From Nipponacmea schrenckii (lineage: Eukaryota; Mollusca; Gastropoda; Lottiidae): a stretch of DNA of 64,000 nt. Shown here one piece after another: positions 1 through 12,100 of the stretch. The first letter of the stretch is position 1. Each line of letters opens with the position of its first letter. The notes under the pieces were generated by a model, which did not search any database, was not told the origin of the DNA, and worked only from the letters and a program-made list of their open reading frames with translations. The position numbers and the translations under genes were made by a program. The DNA lies in contig JAUJPP010000005.1 of NCBI GenBank assembly GCA_030562195.1, positions 19,331,106 to 19,395,105 of the forward strand, in the 5' to 3' direction.

Positions 1-253
1 TTTTGTTCTTTGAAGACAGATTACTTTAAATAAATGGGATAATATCACCCTAACTGCCTTCTGTGAACATAAAAGAATATTGTTAAGTGTTCTTGCTACA
101 CCAATTTTAGTAGCCAAATTGCATTTTCTAATTCAAATTTCCTTTATTCTTTGTTTAATGCTTCACAAAATGAAAATTGGATAATATTGTTGAACTGTCT
201 TCCTAAAGAATATTTTTAGTGCTTGTATGATCCTTTATGTAGTTGACACCAGT

Positions 254-345
254 GCTGTTGATTTATTTTTCTCCCAACCAGACATTTTTTAACGATGTTT
301 TGTTGATGTCAAAAATATCTTTTCTATACTTTTCAACTTGACACT
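254..345 (+). repeat. Dispersed repeat, pair member with 9587-9690
   Basis: About 90 bp here and at 9587-9690 share the same succession of words (CCCAAC..GACATTTTTTAA, then ACGAT.TTTTGTTGATG, then a CTTTTCAACT-like end). Too short to classify. Confidence 0.5.
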
Positions 346-415
346 GAATTCACCAAAACTAACTGTTAACCCCAAGTCAAATTATAACTCGAGCCGAGCA
401 CTTCTGTAGAATTTA

Positions 416-960
416 ATTCAGCCTGGTTTCCCCTTGTCAGTGATGCAGGTTGGAGGACATAGAAAAAGCATCTAGTCGTTCAGATGGGACAATCAACTGA
501 GGCCCTGTGTGTCACAGATTGTGCACGTTAACGAAATAGCAAAAGAAGTAGTCATTTGCCGCAGTCCTGGCAAAATTTCCCTCACTGCCCACTGCATGGT
601 ATACTATAAGACTGTAGAGAGAGAAAGAATAAAACAACTATATTTTTACAAGGATAACAACCTAGGTTCACATGTCCGCTGTGACAAGGATCCTTTCTAC
701 CAGTTGGTCTTGGCCACACCTCTTGGCATTGATCTTTCCCGGATTATCCGTACCTATTTACAGCTGGGTGGACTTAAATTATGAGTTAATATGACTTATT
801 CAAGGTCATCAGACTTTCACACGCAGATCGAGATTAGAACCCATGTCTTACATTTTCAACGTATCCAAGCAAATACGTCATGACGTAAAGACCCAATGCT
901 CTAACCGCTGTGCTATAGAAGCCCATAGGACATAAAACTCCATTCATTTCATTTAATTTC
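416..960 (+). mobile_element. SINE family 1 copy split by a SINE family 2 insertion
   Basis: 416-605 is the family 1 body: the TTTCCCCTTGTCAGTGATGC core, the GATGGGACAATCAACTGAGG block and the CTGGCAAAATTTCCCTCACT block. Its tail (GACATAAAACTCCATTCATT followed by TCATTT) resumes at about 927. Between them, about 606-926, is a reverse-oriented family 2 element whose tRNA-like head reads backwards at 895-926. Confidence 0.75.
606..926 (-). mobile_element. SINE family 2, near full length, inserted in SINE family 1
   Basis: Read on the minus strand it begins with a tRNA-like A box (CTATAGCACAGCGGTTAGAG) and a B-box-like GGGTTCTAATCTC. The body follows (ACCTTGAATAAG..., CAGCTGTAAAT-like, GATAATC.GGGAAAGATCAA) and then a T-rich/TTTCTTTC tail. 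A well preserved relative is on the plus strand at 26640-26935. Confidence 0.75.
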
Positions 961-2229
961 TGTAGAAGTGAAAACAATCCTTCCCAATGATATATTTTGA
1001 TGATCATAACTTACTGTTGTACCCCAGTGCCAGAATTAAAACCATAGATAATGAATTGAAAACACTGATGACATTACCAACTTTTCTATATATAACAGAA
1101 TTTGTTGATCTGTAAAGAAGTTATAAATAACATCGTAATGACTATCAAATACTATAATACCCTAGAAATAGTGAAGGATTGATCCTTAATTAAAACTGAC
1201 AATGAAGAGAGAATAATGATTAATGATCAGAGAAAAAGATTCTGGTCAGCTCATTCATCATTAAAGTCCAACTGAAGTTATTAAAAGAAATGCTCATTAC
1301 AGTTCAACTGAAGTTATTAAATAGAAAGAAAGCATAACCTTTATTACTGATTACTTGTTTTATTGGGATAAATTTGGACAAAAATTCAAGGGTAAATCTA
1401 TCAAGGAATATACGGTTTTGGTCAGTGATTTTCGAACGGTACCATGAAGTGAAAATGATCAAATATGGGTCCATAAGGTTTCAATTCTTGGATTTATCAG
1501 ATTATATAAGGATTCTGTTATGTTATTTATGGTAGCAGGTATATCTACTGATAAATATATCCTCTTATTGGCTAAGTTTAAAATGTTAAATTTTTATGTT
1601 TATTCTAAGATGCAGTATTCCTGCAAATAGAAATAAAGATTTCTAGAAACTAAATTGATATTTTCAATTGAAACAAAAATCTTCTTCAGTCAATTTTATT
1701 TGTGAAAATGATAAATTGATATTTTTCTGTTGATTGTTCAGGATGACTCAATGATGAAAGAAAGACAACTATAAATTGATGTTGAATAAAATACAGGAGA
1801 TTATTTTCAGATCATCGGAAATGTCAGATTTTTTAATAGCAATAAATCACAGAGTAAAATTTTTATTGATAAGTTCTGTAATTTGTTTGAGATGTTATAA
1901 TGTTTTATGGTTCACAATTCTTCATGCTTTTGGTGGTGTTGATGCTTATAGGATTTCTGGTTATGTTATTTTTTTATTTATTAAATTAATGTTTTTGAAT
2001 TCTGAAGAATGGTGAAGATGAAGTAGGCCTTAAGGTTCCTTTAAGATCAGATTAATTTGATTTAAGCTCCTAACTGAACAATAGACTACAAGGTTTACAA
2101 TCAGATACAATACAATATATTTTAGATTTAACCTTCAAGCTATAATGGAATTACAAGAATACAACTTGATTATCATTGGTATGGCTGCTCCAAAAGAAAG
2201 TATGCTTAGCTTACTAAAAAAAAAGGTAG

Positions 2230-2400
2230 CCACACTGGCTCAGTGAGTTAGACGCTTGCTCGGTATCTTGGAGGTACAGGGTTTAATCAGATTTTTCAGC
2301 CCCATTTCCCCTTGTCAGTGATGCAGGTTGAAGTTACCCACATGACATATGGTGCTGAAGAGTAGGATGTAAAATTCGATTCATTTCATTTACTAAGTAA
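2230..2400 (+). mobile_element. SINE family 1, internally deleted copy
   Basis: Has the tRNA-like head (CACTGGCTCAGTGAGTTAGA, then a degenerate B box GGGTTTAATC), the CCCCTTGTCAGTGATGCAGG core and the tail (GTGCTGAAGAGTAGGATGTA then TTCATTTCATTT). The middle is missing compared with 45280-45622. Confidence 0.75.
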
Positions 2401-2961
2401 CTGCTTTTCTTGAGGGTAGGCTACTATTCTTAGCAACAGAGCGAAAAGGACTGGTTCATCAAGCCTAAACGTCCGGACTAGGCAGTCAAATGTTCAAAGT
2501 CACCTGAACTGATACTTCACAATGAAATATTAGAATATTGTTGCATCTGTTAACTGAACTATAAAATGTCCATGTTAGAATTCAGTTTTTAGTTTTGAAA
2601 GTAAATAGTAAATATTTATAAACAATAAATTCAACCCTTTATATTTGGCCCTACCCAGGATTACCTTTGTATATTTGTGTAAGGGTCATAGGTCTTATAA
2701 TGTTATAAGGGACTGCATGTTACAATTTCTCCCTGCCTAAGGTGCACTTTGAAAGTGTCAAATTGAACTCAAATCTGTTAACTGATGCATGTTTTTATTC
2801 AATATCTCACATAATGTTACCTTTTATTTTTAAAGCACATTTTGTTATTTTGTGTATTAATATTAAGAACAACACTTTTTAGATTCTAACCCCTAATGTT
2901 GTTATTCTTTTGGTGAAAGTGTTTCTATGGTGATTGGTATTTACCACATTTCTATTTTCAG

Positions 2962-3177
2962 ATCCGTGCAGCAAACATAAATGCATCCTCCCACAAATTT
3001 GTCAACTTGACGAACAACGTAAACCTGTATGTAAATGTGAATTCCGATGCCACGATGATTTTGAACCAGTTTGTGGTAGCGATGGGAGAACATACAGCAA
3101 TGAATGTCTCTTACGTCGGGAAGCTTGCAAATCTAGGAAAGAAATCACTGTTACCTACAATGGGAAATGCAGCACAG
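2962..3177 (+). CDS. AGRN: Agrin Kazal module 1 (single exon)
   Basis: A complete follistatin/Kazal unit in one phase 1-1 exon. It starts with the DPCSKHKC half, then CKCEFRC, the Kazal signature [13 protein letters not shown], and ends NGKC followed by the donor. The acceptor is TATTTTCAG. Several cysteine-rich Kazal modules of this type follow in the gene. Confidence 0.93.
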
Positions 3178-6100
3178 GTTTGTTTATACTAATATTTGCA
3201 TGTTTTACTTTGTTAATTAACCCTATTAACGAGCATAAACGAGTTTTTGGGACAAACTGTGATTAATATTTAGTGTTCCTAATTAAATCTGGTTAATTGA
3301 TGATTATATTATGAATTGTTAATGAGGTTGAGTGACTTCCCTTTGAAACTTCATTCATTCGTTCCTTCTTTTACTCATTGGTTTACTCATTCATTAATAC
3401 ATTCATTCATTCAAATAATTGGTCATTTATTCATTACTCATTCATATATTCATTCATTTATTTGTTCTTTTACTCAATCATCTACTCATTTATTCATTCA
3501 TTCAAATATTCAAATAAACGTTCATTTATTCATTACTCATTCATACATTCATTTATTTGTTTTTTTACTCAGTCATCTATTCATTTATTCATTCATTTAC
3601 TAAATTCATTCATTCATCTACTTATTTATTTACTCATTCATTCATTCATTCTTACATTCATAAACTCTTGAATCGGACATAAAGCTTGCATTGGCGGCAA
3701 CAAATTGAAATGCATTCACCATTTTGATTTGAAATTTGTATGCATGAAATACATTCATCACTTAGCTCAAATGATCTAATAACGAAACGTGTTTTTTTAT
3801 GTCGAGTTTAATATCACTAGAGAGTTCTCTGAAATTGTCAAACTACTTTCAGAGAAAATAAAATTCTCACAAATTCTAAACCTGTGATTTGAATGTTTTA
3901 TATTTTATGTTTTAACAGCCCTCAGAGATTCCTTTCTTGACAAAGCTTTTAAAGAATTTCACTGAAAAGAAATTTGGCTTAAAAGGGTGTGAAAGATTTC
4001 GGTAATAAAATTTGACAGGTTGCAGATGAGTATTGATTAAGACTTTTAGAAACCTGTAAAGATCTTAAATGCCACCGAGAACGGTGACTTATGTCTCTCT
4101 AAATCACAATCTATAATTCAGTCTACCAGCTGACAACATGATAAAGTCAAATCAAAATTCGGAAATGGATTGTGAAAAGGTTTTCTAAATTTTATTTGTG
4201 TATCAGGGACACTGATAGTATCCATTTTTACCATTTCAATTTTAAATCAGATGTCTGATTCCCCTAAAATTTAGTTTTTGATGAAGTCACTAATTGCAAA
4301 ATCTACAGGACTTGCAGGAATCACAGACCTCTGGTTAAAAACTGAAATGGTGCAAATTGATGCTATCTCTGTCCCCAATGCATATAAAAAATTTGAAAAG
4401 TTGTTACATAGTCCCTTTAAAAATAAACCTATATCATCCCTATAACAGAATCATGTTAAACATTTTGTACTTAAAACAGACTTGTGCGAATGCATAAGCC
4501 AAAATCCACAACAAACTATTATGAGGTGGACATGCAAATAAATGTGGGATTGTCAATCACTTAACTATTGTAACTGTTCAGACAGGCATTACCCCCCTTG
4601 AATTCTTACAAACTGTTTACTGACCAATTTCAGTACCTCAACTACGACCATGTCCCATAGCTCCTGGATTTATTACTTGCCCCTCTTGATATATTACTTG
4701 CCCCCTTGATATACTACTTGCCCCTTTGGATATATTACTTGCTCCACTGGATATATTACTTGCCACTCTAGATAAATTACTTGCCCCTCTTGATATATTA
4801 CTTGTCCCTCTTGATCTATTACTTGCCACTCTGGATATATTACTTGCCCCTCTGAACTATCAAGACTGACTGACCTGCTAGCAGATGTGACTGAACAATA
4901 TTTCAGATGTTTCTCAACTTTCCTCTGTAATGTTGGCTGCCCCCACCCCCCTTAGGGGGTATTACATTGATACTATTAATCCGTTAGATAAGGGAACCAG
5001 TACAACAATCAGAATATGATTGAACCCTGGTTTGCATGTTTAAATGAATGAGAATATTGAGATATTGTATAAGTTGTGTCCTAGCTGAAATCTCAGTCTG
5101 TTGTTGGAATGAAATAAAGTTCAATGTTGTTCATTGTGAATTTTATAATTTGGGGCATAAATTTGTGGGGTTATTTAGTGGGAGAACATCATTACAATGG
5201 GGGTATTCATTATCAGAGAAATTGTTAAGATTATATCATTCTTCTAAAATGTTAACATTCAGGCCAGTTGCCACCCTGCATACCTACATACAGGGGAATT
5301 GATTACTGTGAGGGGAGGGGGCAGAACAAAATATGATGTTTTCTGATCGAATGCTATCAAAATATATGGGCCTGACGACATTGGAAATGACTGTAAGTAC
5401 AGCTTAACAGATAAGCGTTTAAGAGGGCTATAGAAATGTGACCTTCTAGTGTAATTTTATTATTTTAAACCTAAGTAATAGATATTTATATAAAAAAGGA
5501 AATGGTATTGTATAGATAGGCGTATGGATTGTAAGTGTTGAAAATGTTTGTGTAGAAAGTCAGACTGCATCAATATTGTTATTTACAGTGAGTGAAATAT
5601 TGTATTGAATTTAGTTTTACCAGCCTTGCCACTTGTAAATCAAGAGAAGCTTTGATACCTTCGACTTGCTTTTAGAAGTAGATTTGTTATTTACTAAGAA
5701 GCCAAGCTGCCTGAATGTCTGTTTAAATTCTATTGTTTTGTGCCGTATAAGGCTGATGAAAAAAATAGTTTAACATCCTACTGTTGTGTGCCATTAGGCA
5801 AATGAACAAAAAATTAGTTCTAAATCCATTTGCTTTGTTCTCGATTGAGCTACTAAATTTATTTCACACAATTTGTACCGGTATTAATTTACAAATGGCA
5901 AGGTCTGTTAGTGGTAATGTGATGAAAGATTAAATATTTTATTTTTAATATTAGCTATCCGAGTTTTGTCGGGAACCGCTGTACAAGATGAGTATAATAC
6001 TAATGGTAATTGACCAATCACAAACCTTCCTTTTTCTTCTCTTCACATCTTCTTACTTCTCATTGGTCCATGCTACACAATATGAATTTTTAAATATTTG

Positions 6101-9100
6101 AATTTTTTGATTGACATTTGATTAAATTTGATTGCTTTATAAACAACATAAATTTTTGTTTTAACTTTTGTAATTCGTCTGACTTTTTTGTCTGAGAACA
6201 TAAAATATGATTTGTGCCAAAACTGCAACGTTGAATCTACTTTTAAGAAATTCCATTGCTTGAAGCATGTTTTTTTTTTATGAAATATATCAATGCATGT
6301 TGACCAATTTGAAAAAAAGAAGAAAAATGCACATTATATACAAACCCACAAAACTATATATCCACCTCCAATATTGAAGATATCAAAATTACCTTACTAT
6401 CTCTCACAGAGAATTTGTGGACTTTCTGAAAGAGATGCTTAGATGAAAAACCTAAATACCAATAAAACATTATTAACTATGTGGACTCTCTTAAAGAGTT
6501 GATGAATTGACCAAACTAAATACCAATTAAACATTATTAGCTATCTGGTCTCCCTGAAAGAAGTGCTGAGTTTTCAAGCCTGAAAATCAAATAATCATTA
6601 TAATCTATGTGGACTCTCTGAAAAGAGTTGCTTAGTTGACAAACCTAAATACCAAAAAGTTATGTGGACTCTCTGAAAGAGTTGTTGATTTGAGAAACCT
6701 GAACATCAAATAAAATGTGGACACTCTGAAATGTATAACCAGTTTACAGACCAAATAACCCCAAAAAATTGATATTGTTTTAAAGTAATTTTCCAGTCGA
6801 CAAAGAAAATATATTAGATGTTCTTGAAGTATTAGCAGGACCATGTAGACAAATATTTTATAAGTATTATTATCCAATTATTACCCAAATGTGGAGTCTC
6901 CAAAAGAGATACCATACCAATATATTGCTACCATATAGTAGTATTAGTAATTGTTGTGTGAGTAAAGATAGAAAGTAAATGTTAAGTATGATTAGTGTTT
7001 TGTTGTTTAGTTTTAGTGCATGGTCGATGTTTGCACATTTTGTAATATGTACCAAAAATAGTATAATAATTTTATATAGGATATATTGTGATTTTGGTAT
7101 AGATTTGTTAGACAGAGGCCACAAATGAGGCCACCTTCCAATTCATCAATGGAGATGTAAGAAATTTGTCGTAAAAATCATGGAGCTTACTCCTTTATTT
7201 TGTGGAAATAATATCTTTGAATTTTCAACCAGGTTTCCCCTGAAAGTGAGTCAGTTTCGAGGGACTGACATAAAAACGACAAGTCATTCGGATGGGACAA
7301 TAAACTGACAGTCCATGTGTTACAAGCTGTCTTTTGAAGATCCCTTGATCCGAGTTGGAAATTGTAAAAAAGAGATGGCTTATGCTTTTGTGCTGAAAAA
7401 TATTCCCTTGTTGAACACTTCATAGTTTTGCCTGTCTTCATCAGCCTAGTTTGGTGCAGAAGAGTAGAACATAAACTCCACTTTTATTTTCTGAATGGTC
7501 AATATTTTCTCTCATTTCAGGAGATAACCCATGTGATAATATTCGCTGCGGACCTGAGGAAGAATGTAGTATAGATCGTCAAGGCCGAGCGTCGTGTATC
7601 TGCCCTAACCCATGCGAGCCTGTAATGAGACAGGTCTGTGGTAACGACAGTACAACCTATGATAATGAATGCGAATTGAGACGAAAATCTTGTTTAACCA
7701 AAAAATATGTGACTGTAGCCCATACTGGAGTTTGTGGTAAGTTTGAAAATTCTTGACTTAAGTTGATCATGTAAGAAGCAAAAATATGATACACACTTAC
7801 ATTAGCCAAAAAAGGTAATATTGGAAAAATAAAGCAAAAATGTGACACTTGTTGCAAAAATATAGCAAAGAATAAGATCTTGAATGTTTAAAAGTCTTTC
7901 ATAGACGAATGGGTTTGACTTTCTGATGTCTGAATGGCACAGAATCACAGTTATAGATAGGGAATAGATTGAATAGCTACGAGGTTGACATATTGATGTA
8001 TTTGCTAAATGTATTGATTTGTAGCAAACGAGGAAATGTTTTTGAAACTAAATGGTTTGGGTTGGAATGAGTGAAGATGACTTATTCAAGGTCATCTGAC
8101 TTTCACACGTTGATCGAGATTAGAACTCACATCCAACAGTTTGACAACGTCTTGTCAAATATTGCGAAAAATTCGACATATTATATTGGCTACAGCAATC
8201 TAAACAATGGATGTACTAAAAAGAAGCAAATGTAGGAAGTATTGGCTTAATTTGAATATATTGGGAGAGACATAGAATTTGCTGCAACGTGTGATGACAT
8301 CGTTCTACAAGTAATATGTTCAGATAGTTAATTGTAGCAATAACATACTATAGTAGTCTAGGGTGTACAGGCCCACTGTCGTCTGGTATCCATGTTTTGA
8401 TATTAACTTTAGGTGATCTTTCATGATCAGTAACTTATTGTTGCGATCCCATTGGGGTTCAATATAAACTTGTTTAGAGTCAGTTTGACTTTGTTCTAAG
8501 CTGAAATTTGTTTCTTGTGCGAAGATAATGTAGCATAAAACTCTTGAGTATCAACATGTTTTAAGTTCTGTTTTAATATTTCTAGTTTGACAAGTGTGTT
8601 ATTTGATACTGATGGTCTTTGTTACTGTTTGATTGTTTTTTATTTTGAAAAAGGGATAAAACTTATATGGACCTTCAGTATGGCATCACAGTATTCTGAT
8701 ATACTGTGAAACATAATTCAAGTTTATTAAGCGATTGCTTAAGTACTATTCCTTAATTTATAAAAGGTTTTCTTAAAACTTGCCCTATAGTGAAAGAATT
8801 TAACAAGCCATGTTTGCTATTTATTTATTTGCTATTTATTTTTAATTTATTTCACAGGTGGTGATGTACCATGTAGAAATTATCGGTGCGACTATGATGC
8901 TGAATGTGTAGAAAACGAGGGGAAACCAACATGTGAATGTCGATCCTGTAATGAACAATATGATCCAGTAAGTCAATTGTTTTCATAATATTATTTTGCT
9001 GAGTTGACAACCCAAAAAAGGTTGGTGTAATCAGGTGCTTTTCAAGAGAGTCTGCACTAAAAAAACAACCACATTCAGTATTGTAATGAAACAAGTCCGT

Positions 9101-12100
9101 CTATATCTATTCTACTTATAAGAATTCCATGCATTTTTTTTGTTTCCATGGAAACTAAACTGTATGAAAAAAATATGACACTTTATCCCACATATTTTTT
9201 AATACTGTGAAAATTGAAGACATAATTTCTATGTATTTCTATGAATATTTTTGTAGGTTTGTGGGGATAATGGAATAACATATGAAAATGAATGTAAATT
9301 AAAATATGAGAATTGTAAATTTAAACTCACTGTTGGCATCAAACACAGAAGATCTTGTAGTAAGTCAATATTTAATATTACATTTTTTGAAGAAGGCATT
9401 GTATAGGCAAGAAGGTAGCTATATACTTTTGATTCCCCATTTCCAGCCTTTGAACAAGAAGTCAAAATTAAATAATACCCTATTATTAATTGTTGTGTTT
9501 AACCAAAAGTTCTGAACTAGTCTCTAAATGCAGTTTTGAGAAGAAGTTTTATTGTCTTATTGTCTTATTTAACTTCAGCAGAGAACAGGGATACTGATTG
9601 TTTTTTTTCCCAACAGGACATTTTTTAAACGATATTTTGTTGATGACAAAGTAGTACTAAGTACTATTCAACTAGTATCCGACTGTAAACTGTTTCAATA
9701 CCATGAATGTATGGTTATAATTAACATAATTGGAATATATAAACTTTTGGAACTTATTGTCATACATCACATCACAAACAAACCAATCTGATCATCAAAC
9801 ATCTAATTTGATAAAAAAAATTCCAAGTTACAAATTTTTTTTAGAGATTTTTACTAGAGATGTCGTCATTTGAAAGTAGATCAGTTGACTTAAAATCACA
9901 TAGCGTAAAACAGTAGTAGTTAAAACATGTTATATATTCTGTTTTACTATTTTTATTTCTACCTGAGACTGTACATTATTTAACGTCACCTTGGTGACTA
10001 CTACCAAAAAAAGATGACAGATAAATACTAGTTATTAGTAATCTGAAAAATATAACTGTTTATTTCAGATGGGTGTGAAAATGTGAAATGTGAATTTTAT
10101 GCGATCTGTGAAAGTAATGGTAATCAAGCTAAATGTGTCTGTCCTACATCATGTATTCCTGTAAGTATGGGTTTAATATTTCATTTCACAGTGGTGTCAG
10201 TTGGCACATTCAGAATATTACAAGACAAGTTTGATGTCGTTTGACATTCAGTAAATAGGACCCGCAGAATAATGACTGAAGGGCTCACTCCTGTGTCTTT
10301 CTACTTTCTATTTATTAAATGGTAGGAGAAGTGAGAGAGTGGGGCAATGCCATAACAATCTTTTTTAATAAAAAAAAACCCGCACCAACAAACCCCTCTC
10401 CATTAACCTCCTCTCCACCAACACCTCTCCTCCAACCCCACTCTTCCAACCCCCTCACCACTAACTCCCTCTTCTCCAACCCCCTCATCACCAACTTCCC
10501 ACCACCATCACCCTCACACCAACCCTCTCCACCAACCCCCTCCTCCAACCCCTCTCACCAACCTCTCCTCACACCATATCACCACACTCTCCTGCCCATC
10601 TCATCATCACCTCCATCTTCTCCAACCCCTCAAATACCAACCTTGTTGGATGAGTGACGCGCCAATCATATCTAAATGAATGTGAACTAAAAGTAGCAGC
10701 TTGTGAACGAAAACAATTTATTTCTATAGCATCCACTGGCTCTTGTAGTAAGTATTAGATTTTCTATATCAATGGCAATATGAATTTCACATGCTCCCAA
10801 GAGTTGGTCTTTTGATAGCTTTCAGCCCTGCTCCCCCCAATACCTGTCCCTGTCCTAGCCTGACTATATGAGTATCTCCTTTTAGAGGTGACCCCATTTC
10901 AAACTGTGTGTGTACTTGCCTCTAATGCTGGGTTGGAACACTCTTTAAATTGTGGCAGAAGAATAACTCATTCTTAGAAACTATGGATCAATTACTAGGC
11001 CAGTAGGTGCTGTAGGTTTGAATCCACCTCAAGATTCTTCCGATGCCATGAGTGCTTCCAAAAGTAATTCCTGTGTTGTCTTCAATCCCTATCACCCTAT
11101 ACTATCAGTACAGTGAGATGACGTACTCATTGTTGAAGCATCAACATTTTTTCTATTTTTCAGATAAATGTGCCGACGTGGTTTGTAAATACGGAGCCAA
11201 ATGTGAAAATGGAATCTGTGTCTGCCCTATTATGTGTCCGACAACACGTGAGACAGTGTGTGCTAGCGATGGAAATACCTATTCTAATGAATGTGAGATG
11301 CGAAGAGCGTCATGTGCTCAGAGTGTTGACCTTGACATTGTCCCTAGCGACCGTTGTCAAGATGAAATACATTCAGGGTCAGGGAGTTCAGGTAAGTGAC
11401 CTTTAGTGAAAATTTCACAATCTCAAATTGTTGTATCAACATTGGTGTCTTAACCTTTAAGTTTAAATATATTCCGGTTTCAGTAACTTGAAACAATAGA
11501 TTTCTGATTGGTTGATACAAAACTATATGTATCAATTGACCAATCGGAAGAGTTTACTAGTTAACTGAAAATGGCATGAAAATATAAAAATAGATAGTAG
11601 TGTTTATCTAATTTTCATATAGTTTAAAAATAGTTAGATTTCTAATGTTTTTGTTTTCTTGATACCTTTTCCAAAGAATATCCAAAACATTAGTTGAACA
11701 GTCTTCCAAAATAAATTGTTCTTTGAACACTAGGTTGAATTATATATCTTATTTTTTTTCCCATGGGCTGGATCAGGATCATTTCTTTTTAAATAGGACC
11801 TAATTATGATCCATGTAAAATTAATGATTTTATTATTTAAATTACACATATTGAATGCGTTTTCATGAAACAATATTGTTGTTGATAGTTTTGGAAAAGA
11901 TATCAAGAAAAAAAATATAATTATGAATTATTTTATTAATTATTATTTTAATTGTGTCTTCTTAACTCTTTCTCACTTTCTCTAATATTTATTGGTATTT
12001 TGTCCTTTTTCTCTTTTTTCACCATTTTAAATGTTGAGCACTGTGTGTTATTCCTTGGTTTAAACTGAGGCAGGTGGCCACAGAAAGAAAACTTAACCCT

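Larger units (their letters stand above)
1..2961 (+). other. Upstream agrin intron, repeat-bearing, no exon seen
   Basis: No cysteine-rich exon with splice sites was found in this 2.96 kb, so it is probably one agrin intron; the exon on its left lies outside the window. It contains a nested SINE pair (416-960) and a shortened SINE copy (2230-2400). The open frame at 1776-2015 has no recognisable domain and is AT-rich, so I do not regard it as coding. Confidence 0.6.

Noticed and set aside
509..784. 91-codon open frame
   Set aside because: Lies entirely within the nested SINE pair.
1776..2015. 79-codon hydrophobic frame as a small membrane-protein gene
   Set aside because: AT-rich, no homology recognised, within an agrin intron, no supporting signals.
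2230..2300. Functional tRNA gene (A and B box-like sequences)
   Set aside because: The A/B boxes belong to a SINE head; no cloverleaf with proper acceptor and anticodon stems can be drawn, and the same sequence recurs with the SINE body.
3316..3671. Phe/Ile/His/Ser-rich frames that look like membrane peptides
   Set aside because: Simple TTCA-type repeat.
10315..10657. Pro/Ser/Thr-rich (+) and Gly/Glu-rich (-) open frames
   Set aside because: C-rich low-complexity DNA; neither frame has conserved structure, and the plus frame merely runs into the Kazal exon out of phase.
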